NCBI GenBank assembly: GCA_032158295.1
Contig: CM063249.1
Coordinates: 14,798,078 to 14,862,077 of the forward strand
Reading direction: 5' to 3'
Source: Pycnopodia helianthoides
Taxonomy: Eukaryota > Echinodermata > Asteroidea > Forcipulatida > Asteriidae
DNA: 64,000 nucleotides
Positions 1 through 10,725 of this stretch are shown here, in pieces. The position numbers were made by a program, and so were the translations under genes. The notes below the pieces were generated by a model. That model ran no database searches. It worked only from the letters and a program-made list of their open reading frames with translations, and was not told the DNA's origin. Each line of letters opens with the position of its first letter. The stretch's first letter is position 1.

Positions 1-547
1 TAAAACCTGACCCCAGAATTTAACGACGTTTTCACAAATCGTTCGTATGATATGCTTATGGAGAACTAGAGTTTTTGCAATGAATTTGTTCCTACCCAAA
101 GTGATGAAGCACTTTCACTTTAATAATATTTTGAAAGGAATTTACGTTGCCCTGTAGATACATTTTTGCTCGTGTTTCTATACAAGATATTGAATCAAGT
201 TGACTGGGTCGATGGGATGTACATACGAGGTGTTACCCCTTGCTCGAATGTAAACCATGCATGCATTAACTGTGCACGCAGATCTAGCCGAAGACCTTTA
301 GGCTACAAATTACCGATTGGGACAGGAATCTGCTGGCCTCGGGCTGCGTTTACTATAACTTCATCAAAATATTATATCTGGTTTGTTGGTTTCGGTCGCA
401 GCTAGCAGTAGCTATAGCTCGAACTAGGAATGTCCCTCCTTTCGATTGAATACTATTATCTAATGGTTTGATCCATCTGACGAACTGTCCGATTTGCTCT
501 AAATGCATTTTCCCATTTCTATCCAATGATGAAAGACGCTCCCGAAG
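1..547. other. Intergenic, no gene seen
   Basis: AT-rich sequence with no ORF that has coding character and no recognised repeat. The only ORF here, about 79 codons from position 166, has no recognisable motif and is probably chance. Confidence 0.5.
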
Positions 548-752
548 TACACTCTCAAAACTTCGGGTTAGAATTGGGACCCGACCCGTTTCTGGGTCAG
601 GCTGACCCGGAAATTGGTTGAAAATAAGGACTTTAACCAGGATTCTGTGTTAGTTTGACCCATTTCATGGTTCATTTTGACCCAAAAATATATCAGGCCC
701 CACGGGACCCGGAATCCGGATCAAGTCTGACCCGGGAGTTTTTTAGAGAGTA
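548..752. mobile_element. MITE-like element, GACCC family, copy 1
   Basis: A 205-bp non-coding element bounded by TA on both sides. The left end reads TACACTCTCAAAACTTCGGG and the right end is its imperfect reverse complement (CCCGGGAGTTTTTTAGAGAGTA, split here by two or three extra A:T pairs). The interior is a run of short GACCC, GGGTCA and GACCCGG motifs. A second full-length copy lies at 59459-59658, a solo right end near 62330-62371, and degenerate relatives at about 21011-21179 and 36650-36990. TA-flanked terminal inverted repeats suggest mobilisation by a Tc1/mariner-type transposase, but this is inferred from structure only. Confidence 0.7.
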
Positions 753-760
753 GGCCTATA

Positions 761-832
761 GCACAAATTCGAAATGGAAAATCAATTTCCTTATAGGGTT
801 ATGGAAATTGATTTTCCATTTCGAACTTGTGC
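761..832. repeat. Near-perfect 30-bp-arm hairpin
   Basis: Arms 761-790 and 803-832 are reverse complements with one visible mismatch, around a 12-nt loop. The hairpin starts nine bases after the end of the neighbouring MITE-like element, so it may be a separate fold-back insertion or part of a larger nested one. Confidence 0.8.
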
Positions 833-1687
833 TGTTATCACTCATCCGGAGAAACCTTGTGAAATGCTGCCATCATCTTAAAATACTTTTAGATTTTTAT
901 CTTTTATTTTGTGGATGAAAAAACGTAGCGTAAAAAAGAACCCATAACCGTAAACAATGAGCGTAAAAAGGCGTAACAAAGGAGCGAAAATGAGCGTAAA
1001 AAATGAGCGTAAAAACATATGTCCAAAACCAACATCTTCCCCACTTTACCGGAATAACAAGTAACTCAATATACGTAATGCTCTCTGTGTAAACTCAGCC
1101 AACAAATTTGAGAAAGACAAGTAAAAGATAAATAATTGTATTTCTGTTTGCTTGTTCAATTGTAAATCACACAAATCTTTATTAGCGTCCATTGGTGGTA
1201 AAAGCTGCGCTATGCAGACTCATTTTAATTAAACACATTCCCTTTGCCTCTAAAAATAGTTAATTGGTGCGCAAAAGATTTTTTTAATTTGATCATGTTT
1301 CTCGCTGTTGCGAGTCAAATGCAAGCACTCTAACTTGTGGATGACTGATCCAAGAGAGCTGCAACACACAACTTGTTTTCACGCAAACCGTCAAATAAAT
1401 TCCAGCAAGGTCTACATATTAATTTCGCCAATAAACCGCGGCCAATTAAGCAGTATTTTCTCCCGGGTGAACGAGTCTCTGTCATCTCGCACACCTCGAC
1501 CGTACTGGTTGTCCCCTCTGCTCCCCACACAAACACCGAGTTGTGTTTCACTTTACATCTTATCGAACAACCTCGACATGTGGATAGGAGATTAAAACCT
1601 GTCTGCTAATTGAATACAGGAGATTAATACTTGTGGATTAATACAAAATAATAAACAGTACATCAAGGTTTAGTGAATTTAGGGTTG
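833..1687. other. Intergenic, with short GCGTAAAA repeats
   Basis: At about 922-1016 the motif GCGTAAAAA/GAGCGTAAAA recurs at irregular 10-25-base spacing. The opposed ORFs at 1308-1609 overlap on both strands and look like chance. No gene is supported. Confidence 0.5.
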
Positions 1688-1905
1688 AACATAGAAAACA
1701 TTAATAAAATGGGATTTGAACCTGCGACCTCCGGATTAACGTGCAGGCGCTCTAACTCCAACTGTGAGCTATCAAGCGCTAATGTTGGCCGTCTCCCTAT
1801 TTTGTTAGTATCTTGTTCGGGGTAGCTGTCAGAAGCCATTTAGCCTGAAGCAATTTTTGGGGGAGCAAAGAAACATTAACTAGAAAGGGATTTGAACCTG
1901 AAATG
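1688..1905 (-). mobile_element. tRNA-derived SINE fragment
   Basis: Read on the minus strand, 1708-1785 resembles a tRNA: an A-box-like TAGCTCACAGTTGG and a B box GGTTCAAATCC, about 45 bases apart, with CCTGCACGTTAATCC between them. The motif GGGATTTGAACCTG occurs twice (about 1709 and 1888) in similar context, which suggests a partial duplication or nested SINE heads. It cannot be excluded that this is a lone tRNA pseudogene. Confidence 0.5.
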
Positions 1906-1934
1906 TTTCTTTACTACAAGCTGTTTTAAAAGAA

Positions 1935-2262
1935 CTTTACAGAACTGGTAAGAAAAAATATACTTTTGATCACAGGTTTACATAAAACTTACACGGTCTA
2001 ATGATGATGATAGTAGAAAACATCCCTTGAAATATTTCTGTCTGAAATGCCATATTTGATGAGAAATGAATAAACTAATTTTCCGATTGGAGTTTATCGC
2101 TCAGTGAGCGTTTTATTCATTTGTTGAATCTATATGATTTCATGCAAATGTGTAATCGGTTTTTCACTATTTTCTCGTGATCCAGATGGCCGATCGATCT
2201 CAAACTTCTACAGGTTTGTCAGTTTATGTATATGGTGGATTACATAAAGTGCTTACACTGCC
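1935..2262 (+). repeat. Dispersed ~330-bp repeat R1, copy A
   Basis: Shares with 32424-32765 and, inverted, 56200-56540 an ordered set of blocks: CCCTTGAAAT, then TTGAAATGC, then GGTTTTTCACT..TTTCTCGT, then GATGGCCGAT, then an AAACTT..CA block, then GG(A/G)T(T/C)ACATAAAGTG. It is non-coding and has no terminal inverted repeat that I can see. The family is unnamed here; a SINE or non-autonomous element is possible. Confidence 0.6.
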
Positions 2263-2526
2263 AGCAACTGTTTGTTAGCAAAAACCAATTCTGTAATGTT
2301 CCTTTAAGTATGCATATACGGAATCTTAAAAGTACAGGGATTGCACCAAGTAACCCATTGTTTATGTTTTGTCTTGGATTTTGTGCATGTTCAAACACGT
2401 GTAGTTTAATTGAGGAAATCGAAACAAACCATTAGTGATATAGGATATATGGATGTTCAAATGATAATTTCTCAATTTTGACAGCGTTGCATACGCAATT
2501 TTTAATTTTTATATTTTTTTTAACGT

Positions 2527-2720
2527 GCGGCCCAGTTTCATTTATCTGCTTACCGTAATCGAAATATAGGCCTAGGTGCTTACGCAGAAAAATCCGCGAT
2601 TAACGTAACGCATAATTACGTTAGGCCACGGAGAAATGTTTGCGTTATGCATGTTGTACTAAACAATCCTCGCTTACTCATAACGCAGAAACCCCAGTAA
2701 GCGGAGAATGTCGACCAATA
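2527..2720. repeat. Degenerate TTTCAT..CTGCTTAC MITE-like fragment
   Basis: The start GGCCCAGTTTCATTTATCTGCTTACCG resembles the ends of the elements at 12436-12561 and 13886-14083 (shared core: CCCA.TTTCAT..CTGCTTA). It is followed by several TTACGCAG/GCGTTA motifs. No clear right end was found. Confidence 0.4.
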
Positions 2721-3126
2721 AGGGCAGAAGCAAGCAGAGCCATGAGATTTTTCTCAGGCATGTACTTGAAATCAGTGTTTTTTCCGACAAGAAATATGAG
2801 ACTGTTTTTTTTCTCAATAATTTCCAACCTCTTAAACATTACCAAAATGCACGTGTTGTCGATTTGACCGTATTGAAAGGTCAATAGATGTCACGATGTA
2901 AGGGATGCCAAACGTTACGAGGAACCTATTTTACCTTAAGTGTTTTCCATTTTCAGAAAACAAGAGCAGAATGTAAGTTTGTATCGATCTTTGTATTGTG
3001 GCAATCGCTTGCTAAGTGAGGGGACTATTGATTTAAAGTGTTGAACTTGATAACTACCGCAATATGAAAACAGAATTATGCCTATATGAGATAATCACTC
3101 AACTACTTTGGTTACGCATAGTCTAC

Positions 3127-3146
3127 AATATATATATATATATATT
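3127..3146. repeat. (TA)n microsatellite
   Basis: About 20 bases of uninterrupted TA dinucleotides, just upstream of the LINE tail. TA tracts are common at 3' ends and boundaries of retroelements. Confidence 0.8.
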
Positions 3147-3149
3147 AAA

Positions 3150-3435
3150 GGAACCTCAGGGCCAGACGAGCGGAAAACACTCAAACTGGAGTTAGAGACA
3201 TCATAAAACAGTAAACGAGGTTAATGGAGATGCAATGGACAGTGCAACCGCAGAAAACAACAGATGGATACCATGACTAATGGAATGGCAACCAAGGACA
3301 CGGAAAATGAGAAGAGGTAGACAAAGAAGAAGATGGAGGGACAACATTAAATCATATCCAGGAACAATATGCCCACGAACAGAAATAAATAGTGATGAAT
3401 GGCATCTATGTATAATAGGAGGGCTAAAACCTCCT
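3150..3435 (+). pseudogene. Non-LTR retrotransposon (LINE) C-terminal fragment, broken
   Basis: The translation through 3280-3465 begins EWQPRTRKMRRGRQRRRWRDNI, a basic W..R..RGRQ.RRWRD signature typical of the C-terminal tail of LINE reverse-transcriptase ORFs. The same frame continues upstream as NRWIP, then a TGA stop at 3274-3276, then LMEWQP, so the reading frame is dead. No reverse-transcriptase core (FADD box) is present; only the 3' end was retained, as expected for 5'-truncated LINE insertions. Later residues DEWH fit the usual ..DR..W. block poorly. The clade is not assigned. Confidence 0.65.
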
Positions 3436-4727
3436 AAAAGGTTTTTTTTTCAAACCTCGGCTTAGGCTCCGTCTCCGGGGCCGGACTCTGTTTGATGCTG
3501 GAAACACCGTGCACTTTGTAAACTGCTCCGAAATTGATTACGAGGCCGAAGCTGGAGCGGGAACCCCATCCGAGGTTTGGAAAAATCCCTTACATAGATT
3601 ATAAATAATAACGAAATAGGTTTTGAAATGTACGTTCGTTCAAACATCTTTCAACACACAATTTCATTGAGCTATAAAGTACCATTAATGACCGAGAACT
3701 ACTTCTTGGTAATCTTTTTGTAGTAAGTTGATAATGACGTTGCTGATAATCTGTCTAAAATGTTGCATTCTCGCAAAAGTCTTAGTTCAGGTTTATTAAA
3801 ACTGCATCGCCAACGAGTTAAATCCTCTTGTCACATTACTGTTAAAAACATATAGTAATATTACGGTGTTCAACCTGGTTGCACTGGTGTTAAACCGTTA
3901 ACGTAAAGTTTACGGATAAAGTTTAAAATGTACCCGGTATACTATAAATGGTATTTTATATGTGATGTGCTCTCTCAATTAAAACCATTTATTGCAGTGT
4001 AATATTTACGGGTGGTTCCCAAAGACGGTGTACTTTTGAACAAAGATGCTTCTGTAAATATTACGATAATTGTTTGGCACAAACAAAAACTGCATTGTAA
4101 ATCACCATAAACTATGGTTTAAAAAAATTAAAAATCACAAATCACGACAATTCACCAGACGTAAAAACGATTTACCAACGTACTTTACTTGATGAAAACT
4201 CACACTTACGTTTCCTGGAAACCCTTGGGGGAATGTACTCTTTCAAAAAATCACCTGGAAAATATATTCAATTTAATGACAAGTAAGTTCCATGAACTTT
4301 TAATAATTTTTCCAGATGATATGAATTTCCACGTACTAACAAAAGAAATAACTGACATTAATATTTCCCAACAACTTTTTTTTTTTTTTTTTTTTTTCCA
4401 CTCAAGCAGAAACCTCTTCAGACGTAAAACCTCACGGTATCTCATTTCTTCACCTGAATGCTGGATTGAATTTCAGTCAGCACGGTGTACATTACATTCA
4501 TTTGGGTTTTGGGTATCTTGGAAATCCGTCTTGAGGACCCTGTACAACTATTTTAATTTCGTATGAATAGAGTAGTCAATATTAGATGTAGTTTCGCATT
4601 GATTATTTACAAAAATTGGCTGTAAACTATTGTAAAAAAATAAATGTCTGTCTTAGACTGGAACACAGCTGTTATTAGTGTATAAGTGAACAATTTAGAC
4701 TGGCTCCCTTCATCTCATCCCCACATA
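3436..4727. other. Intergenic, no gene seen
   Basis: No exon-like sequence was recognised. It contains a pure T run at about 4377-4397. The ORF at 4189-4566 is interrupted by this run, which translates to a string of phenylalanines, so it is not credible as a protein. Confidence 0.5.
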
Positions 4728-4822
4728 ATAAAAAAAAAAATAAAAAATATAAAAATAAAAGTTTAAATTAATATATAAATCGAACAATCAAAAAATATAA
4801 ATAAAATAAATAAATAAATAAA
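4728..4822. repeat. A/T low-complexity tract
   Basis: A-rich sequence with TAAAAATA and AAATAAAT motifs, about 95 bases. The end consists of (AAAT)n. Confidence 0.8.
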
Positions 4823-6307
4823 AGTAACGAGATAAATCAGAATATAAACACTAACAACAACGACGACGACATTTTGTATAGTGCTGAAGTCATTTAAAAG
4901 TTTAAAGCTGAGAACATGTCAGTTAGAAAAAGAGCAAGAAAGTACCTTAAACAAAATACTTAGGTGCGATTACCATCAATTTTATCATTAAGTACAAATC
5001 TTACAATTTTGTATTTAAACATTTCAAGATAAAGTTTGAGACATATGCATCCTGTTGAGATTTGTATTGTTCTTCTCGTTGTCCATGTGCAAACCTCCTT
5101 CAAATACTTTGAAGACAAAATTCACTGTGGAACATTCATGTCTTTAGAATTCCCCAATGGAAAATTCCTCTCGTCTCTGTTCTCGATAAGGTACCGACTA
5201 TAGGGGCAGTTTCTTACGGACAATACATTGGATATGACAGCAATATTTAGGCGGGGCCTTTCTTCGAGATAGAACGCCTCAGGGTATTTTAAAACTCCGA
5301 GCAGAACGGCCGGCAGATGAGATCGAAGAGTATGCGTGGTCACAGACCAGATGATGCCTGACGCTAATAACAACGTGACATCTGAGTAAATAACACTGTA
5401 TCAAATAGAAATTGTACTATAGTCGCATATAAAGAAAGAAATCCCTAGCCTGAAGATCAGGCGTCTAGCAAAGGACGGCTGAATACTGGCCCTCTTGCGT
5501 AGGTACTTCCACCTTTGACCTTGAGTGGTTGCTGTTCGGTTTAATTCAATGTTTTATGGCAATCATACTGCATACCAGCTAACGTTTTGCATGAGCTTAA
5601 TGCAGCAACACGCGGCCACTAAATATGTTAAATGGCACCACCCAGAGCCCGATTATACCCTAGACGGTATGAAGACACAAGACGTACAGGAGTAGTCAGA
5701 GAAATGCGATGCGAGGGCTCAGCAAACATGAGGTAGACGCTAATCAATATGGGACTAACGCATTTGAACAGAAATGTCATTTTGATCAATGGTCGAGGGA
5801 AATGGCTGATTTCCAAGAGTAAATTGCAGGGAAAGGAGGACGGGTCTTCTGGCAAATCGATGGGAAATCCATCGCGTTAGTTGGGGGTTACTGTACAAAT
5901 TTAAAGGGCTGTTCATCACCTTCAGAAACTACTCAATCTTCATCTTCTGGTACATTTAAAATGAACCAATTCCAGTCTAAATGCATGGTTGTACCACGTC
6001 ACACGAGCAAGAGTTCTCCAAATTAATCTCAGTCTAATTACTTGACTTGTTTTCTTAACTGCTGCTTGAAATAAGCCGAGACTTTCATAGATTGCATACG
6101 CGCTTCTGGGTTCTGATAACGATGGATTCAATTACAGATAATTTTGCCGCAGTCGCTTCCTTTAAAGGAACAATAATCTCAGCTGGTGTGTTCTTAGTTC
6201 AAAATTTATTTGTAAAGCTTGAGTGAACACCAAGTTGTATCAACGCATCAAAGGATGTATGTGTTTAATCGTAGAATTCTGAGCTTAACGTCACAATCTC
6301 CGCCAAA
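4823..6307. other. Intergenic, no gene seen
   Basis: Several short ORFs on the minus strand (5122-5373, 5628-5855, 5940-6131) lack recognisable domains and plausible splice context. No repeat was recognised. Confidence 0.45.
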
Positions 6308-6670
6308 TGGGCTGGGCCCAGATTTCTGCACTAGCTATGTAGGCCTAAGCTTAGCAACCTAAAGTACGCATCCAGTCTAGCAATTGTTCGTTGTTAACCT
6401 GTGAAATACGCCTTACGTTGAATACGTATCCTGCTACCGTAAACGCCGTTTTTCTGCTTACGGTAATTGAACCCACATAACTTACCGATATCTTACAGTT
6501 GCTGTATCGGTTATTGAAATTGTAACGGTGTTAGCGAGGCAGCTTAGTAACGTCAAGTACGCACGCGCAATCGCAAAATCGTGGTTCACCAGTGAAATAC
6601 ACTTACGTTTAGCGCGTACCGTAAACGGTGTATATTCTGCATACGGTAATTAAACCGATGTTATTAAACG
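6308..6670. repeat. Direct duplication of a ~140-bp repeat
   Basis: Two diverged tandem copies, about 6350-6490 and 6540-6660. Both run GCTTAG.AAC....AAGTACGCA, then GTGAAATAC.C.TACGTT, then CCGTAAAC.G, then CTG(C/T).TACGGTAATT.AACC. The offset is about 195 bases. The left flank GGGCTGGGCCCAGATTTC recalls the TTTCAT MITE family ends. Non-coding. Confidence 0.6.
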
Positions 6671-7592
6671 GAATCTTACGGTTAAAATTGCGGCTTTTGA
6701 TTCACGTAACTGCAACGATGACGTTTATTTCTATTCTGCAAAATGAAATTAGAACTGCTTGTTCGGGGACAATTTGCTCGCACATTTTATCTTTGACGAA
6801 ATTATTTCTTAGGAAGATATTTGGAACCGATATTAAGTTTATAATAAAGTACGCTTTCAGTTTAGGAGTTGCAATTTAATTTTGTTAACTCAACCTACCA
6901 TGTGTTAAAGACCTTTAAAGACAAAGCACGGTGTTTGTAAGTATCGAAATAAACATTTTCATAGTTTCAATCTGAAAGCTCACTGTTATAAAGTTCATAA
7001 AAGTATACGAATCCTGGCTTCTAAAAAAGTATTTTCCTTTGAAATATTCATTGTCAAAATCAAGAAAATAGCAATTGATGACACCACCATCAATTCCCAG
7101 TGCTTACTGCGATTGCAACAACCGAAAAAAGCCAAATAAGAACGTGCACATAGTCCAATACAAAACATAACTAAATAAAGGTGACTACCCACTTGAAGGA
7201 CATGTGTAAATGTTTGTTGGTATGTTTTCTTTTAAATTGAAAACTAGATCATAGGAATGAATTTACAATCAGAAAACCACTTATGTAATGCATCTTTAAA
7301 TATTAATGTTCACACATCAACACTTGAAGAGTACTTTCTTGATAGTTGTGTTGATAATCAAGACAAGGGTATATCTGCGCTGGCCGACTTTCCAGCCACG
7401 GAGACACATCTTGTAATCGGCGCAATGAAAATACCACACTGTCATATGATAGATGCTTGCCATAATCATTGGAATGCAGAGTAATCGCCAAATGTGCGAT
7501 TTCCAAGATGGTACTAGAATGCCCCGAAGCCTTCTGCATTACATGTTTTCTTTCTGATTGTTTTGCTTGTTTAGCAGTCTCTTGAAGGATTA
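6671..7592. other. Intergenic, no gene seen
   Basis: AT-rich. The ORF at 7303-7608 (minus) could be a continuation of the frameshifted fragment next to it, but has no motif of its own that I recognise. Confidence 0.4.
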
Positions 7593-7905
7593 TTATGTGG
7601 TCTGACAAAGCGTCCGCTGAATTTGTGGAACGCCTGTGAATTGAACTCGACGTTGGCCGACAGCAAGATGGCGCAAAGATTTGCGTTTGTTATCCTTTGA
7701 AGATACCAAATTAGATACTGAGTTCGATGTTCTTTTGTCCAATTTCTCGGCAAACATGTTCTCAAGCATCCCTGTGGAGATGTTTTCATTGATCCTTTCT
7801 TCGTTCCCGAAATTAACATTCTTCCAAAAACCCGTGTGTCGCGTGCTTCTCTTTTTTGGAGCAATTTTGTTCCATTGACATCGGTCTACATCGGGTAGCA
7901 AAATA
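7593..7905 (-). pseudogene. Possible formin-like FH2 fragment, frameshifted
   Basis: On the minus strand one frame reads RCQWNKIAPKKR, then GFWKNV, then MLENMFAEK. This spacing resembles the start of a formin FH2 domain: an aromatic W..K(I/L).P segment, a (F/W)W..(V/I) segment, then an (L/I)E.(L/M)F segment. The similarity to the next FH2 block (..KRa.NL.I.LS..) appears in the +1 frame as NANLCAILLSANVEF, just after KDNKR in the first frame, implying a one-base frameshift. FH2 domains nucleate actin filaments. No splice sites or neighbouring exons were identified. The match is by eye and weak; a chance ORF is a real alternative. Confidence 0.28.
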
Positions 7906-8284
7906 GGAGCACAGCAACCCTCTTACAACTTCGTAATGCATAGAGCCTTTTAATAATCTAGCCATGATACTGACAACTTTTCAAAGCAATGGAGAACACC
8001 CGTCATCCCGAGGCATGGAGAAGAGTTAGACAAATTTAAAGTGGGAGTCGTCAAAATTTAATTTCAAAGTCAGTTGCACGTAGAGACGTGGAAGAATGAG
8101 AACGACCCGTAGATAACTTGTGGTAAAACGGAATTAAAGACCTGCTCCATGCACGGATCAAAGGGAAATGCGAAGATTATAAAGAAGGGAACGAACAGAT
8201 TAGGTAATAGTTTGAATTATGAATACTTAATGGACCATATTGAGGAAAAATTAGGTAGGATACATTGAACTTCAGTGGCCCAGG
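7906..8284. other. Intergenic, no gene seen
   Basis: No exon, RNA gene or repeat recognised. Confidence 0.5.
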
Positions 8285-8429
8285 GGCCGATATCACAAAG
8301 CACTAAGATTCATCTCAAGATGAGTCGTATCACCATAGTGATTTGTATTATGACATCACACTTTGCTTAGCAATGAAAAGCGATTTGCAGTTAAGATCAA
8401 TCTTAGCTCTTTGTGAAATCAAGCCCAGG
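8285..8429. mobile_element. MITE-like fold-back element
   Basis: The left end GGGCCGATATCACAAAGCAC, continuing TAAGAT, is inverted at the right end as ATCTTAGCTCTTTGTGAAATCAAGCCC, giving ~26-bp terminal inverted repeats with a few mismatches. The ~145-bp interior is non-coding. No second copy was noticed in the window. Confidence 0.7.
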
Positions 8430-10649
8430 TTTGGGACACCTTGCCGTGCAGCCAACAGGTTTTAATCACTTTGTCAAACACCTCAGTTAACGTAATTTTC
8501 TAATGGTATATTATATCGTATTGTATTGTTGTTTTTCTTCTGTGTTTTTGTTTTTTGTTGTTAGTGTCTTTTAATGAATGCTTAATATTGTATCCCTTTT
8601 AACCTTAATATCTTAACTGCATTATGTTGTTTTTGTGAGCTGGGATCAATGGGAGTATGAATAAACAGCACACCTGAATGACGACACAATTAGAATGCTG
8701 TTCACTTAGCTTAAAAAACAACACGAGACAAAACAGGATGGAAGGACCACGAGGAATGCTACTTCTCACAGTGGTTGGATACACCTCGACGGTGACATGT
8801 TGCCCACAGTTTATGAGGCATCAGCAAATGAAACTTGCTCAGTTGAACACAGGGAAGGGGGCAACGCCCTAATTACATTGACAGTCCCTGAGGATGTTGC
8901 GCATAGAGTTACTAACAAAAGACATACAAGAACAAGAGAATTATGAGGTGGGTGTGCTTATTTTTATTCGGAACCTTATGGAGACCGAGGACAAAAAAAA
9001 AGGAAAACAAAAGATATCTAATAGACATTCTAACGACAGGGGTGCTCCCAAAGAAATTGTGTTACACAATTTTTTGGTGAGGAAGTTTTTGGTGAGGGAC
9101 AAAGAAAAGAAAAATAGAGGGCTCTACAGGGACGAATTTTCGAGAATGTGTGACGGGAAATCAAACAGTGAATGGACACTGCAGTTATATTACGTTAATG
9201 AGCTCAGACTAAGCAGAAAACAATGAGTGGAGTGTTTGGTGAGATCAGCTACACGGGTACATCCAAGAGTGTACGGACAGTCATGATGTCGACTATGATT
9301 AGTGTCGTTGCACACGAGGTTGACGATAGTTGGAGACAGCATAAACAACCTGAATGGAAACAGCATTAAGATGACTTATACTGGTTTTAGAAAGAGACAA
9401 CAAACAATGAGTGGAGCATGGGGCCGGACGTTTACATGATGATGAGGAAGATGCTGTTGCACACACGTATGCGTAAGAAACAGAAAATAATAATGGTGCA
9501 TTGGATGGGGTTGCAACACCGTATAGTGCAAGGAAGGCCATGATATTGACGTTGACAAAGTCGCACACAAAGGTTTACTGGGTAGCGACAGTTAAAAAAA
9601 AACCTGGAGAAACATGAGGTGAACTACACCCAACATTGATAGACACAAAATTAACATGCACGTTGCGCAGAGGCACAATGAGGAGACTACATCCAACAGC
9701 GCAGTGCACTGACAGCTTGATGGTATTGATGTTGCTCCCCCGAAGTATAAAAGCAAAATACAGAAGACAAGGGTACACAGTATGACAAGGGCAATATCCA
9801 ACAGTGGTTTGGGGATATCCAGGTGACAATGATGTTTTCACAACACACGGAAACCCCCCTTTGAGTGTCTGTTCAGATTTCACGCCCCAACAAGTCGCAA
9901 CTGTCTAGGATGTTGCAGCTCATCCATACAGTTGTGTATCGCCCTGGGATTTGGGCCAACCTATTAGTCAACCGTGCACTCCTAATTTCATCACATCTTG
10001 GGTAGACAGTTAATCGGCTTAAACATACCCTAGTTGGTATTACCCAAGAGCCATTGCTTGTCAAGCTAATAGGCGTTGTCAAATTGCTAATATCTCAAAC
10101 TCTCTAGCAATTTGTAAATATTTATGACACAAGTAGAAGTGCCGGCAATGGGGCTTAGCTCGTTCGTTAACTCAAGGTTTAAAGTGATGGTTGAGAGTTG
10201 ACCAACAAACAAGTCAATGTTGAGTATGTTCTTTTAATGTATCCGTGGCACAAGTAAAAATCATTCGAAAGACATGTATTTGCGTTAGTATTGTATAGTC
10301 TAGAAGTCAACTGATGAAGGAACATGCCATGAGACACTGTCAAACACATGTTGCAATATATATTACATACTTAATATTCACCAAAGGTCGTCTGGAGGTC
10401 AAATCCAACTCAACATCATAGGATTTCTTTTGATGAAGACGTTTGTTACATTTTGAAAACTCAAGTTATGTTTGAATTTTTCCTTGTTCTGTAAGACAGT
10501 TTAAAACTATTCTATTCTATGTTTATAATATGGAAACTTGACTAAGGAGTACAATGTCTTCAAAATTCGGTAGACTATTATAATGAACAGACAGTCTTCT
10601 GAAAGTCTCTCTGGAAACTAGAAAGTTAGAGTAAGTATTTCTTCAATAG
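8430..10649. other. Intergenic, no gene identified
   Basis: This 2.2-kb block has several 60-110-codon ORFs on both strands (8894-9226 plus; 9299-9568 and 9575-9883 minus). None has a recognisable domain. At 9230-9600 the motif GTTGCACACA recurs (9308, 9450 and related), giving a faint repetitive texture. It may be an old, decayed mobile element, but I cannot name it. Confidence 0.35.
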
Positions 10650-10725
10650 TCACGGAGCTCCCGGTGTGCCACACCACTTATACAGATAAACGAGATAAGT
10701 GGTATGGCACTTCTGAAGCTCCGTA
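10650..10725. mobile_element. Fold-back MITE, GGAGCTCC family, short copy
   Basis: A 76-bp inverted repeat. The left arm runs CACGGAGCTCCC, GTGCCACACCACTTAT; the right arm is its imperfect reverse complement ending TCCGTA. The arms match the terminal repeats of the larger element at 52883-53103, so this is probably an internally deleted copy of the same family. Confidence 0.75.

Noticed and set aside
925..1016. CRISPR-like array of GAGCGTAAAA repeats.
   Set aside because: Spacing is irregular, units are about 10 bases, and this is eukaryotic DNA.
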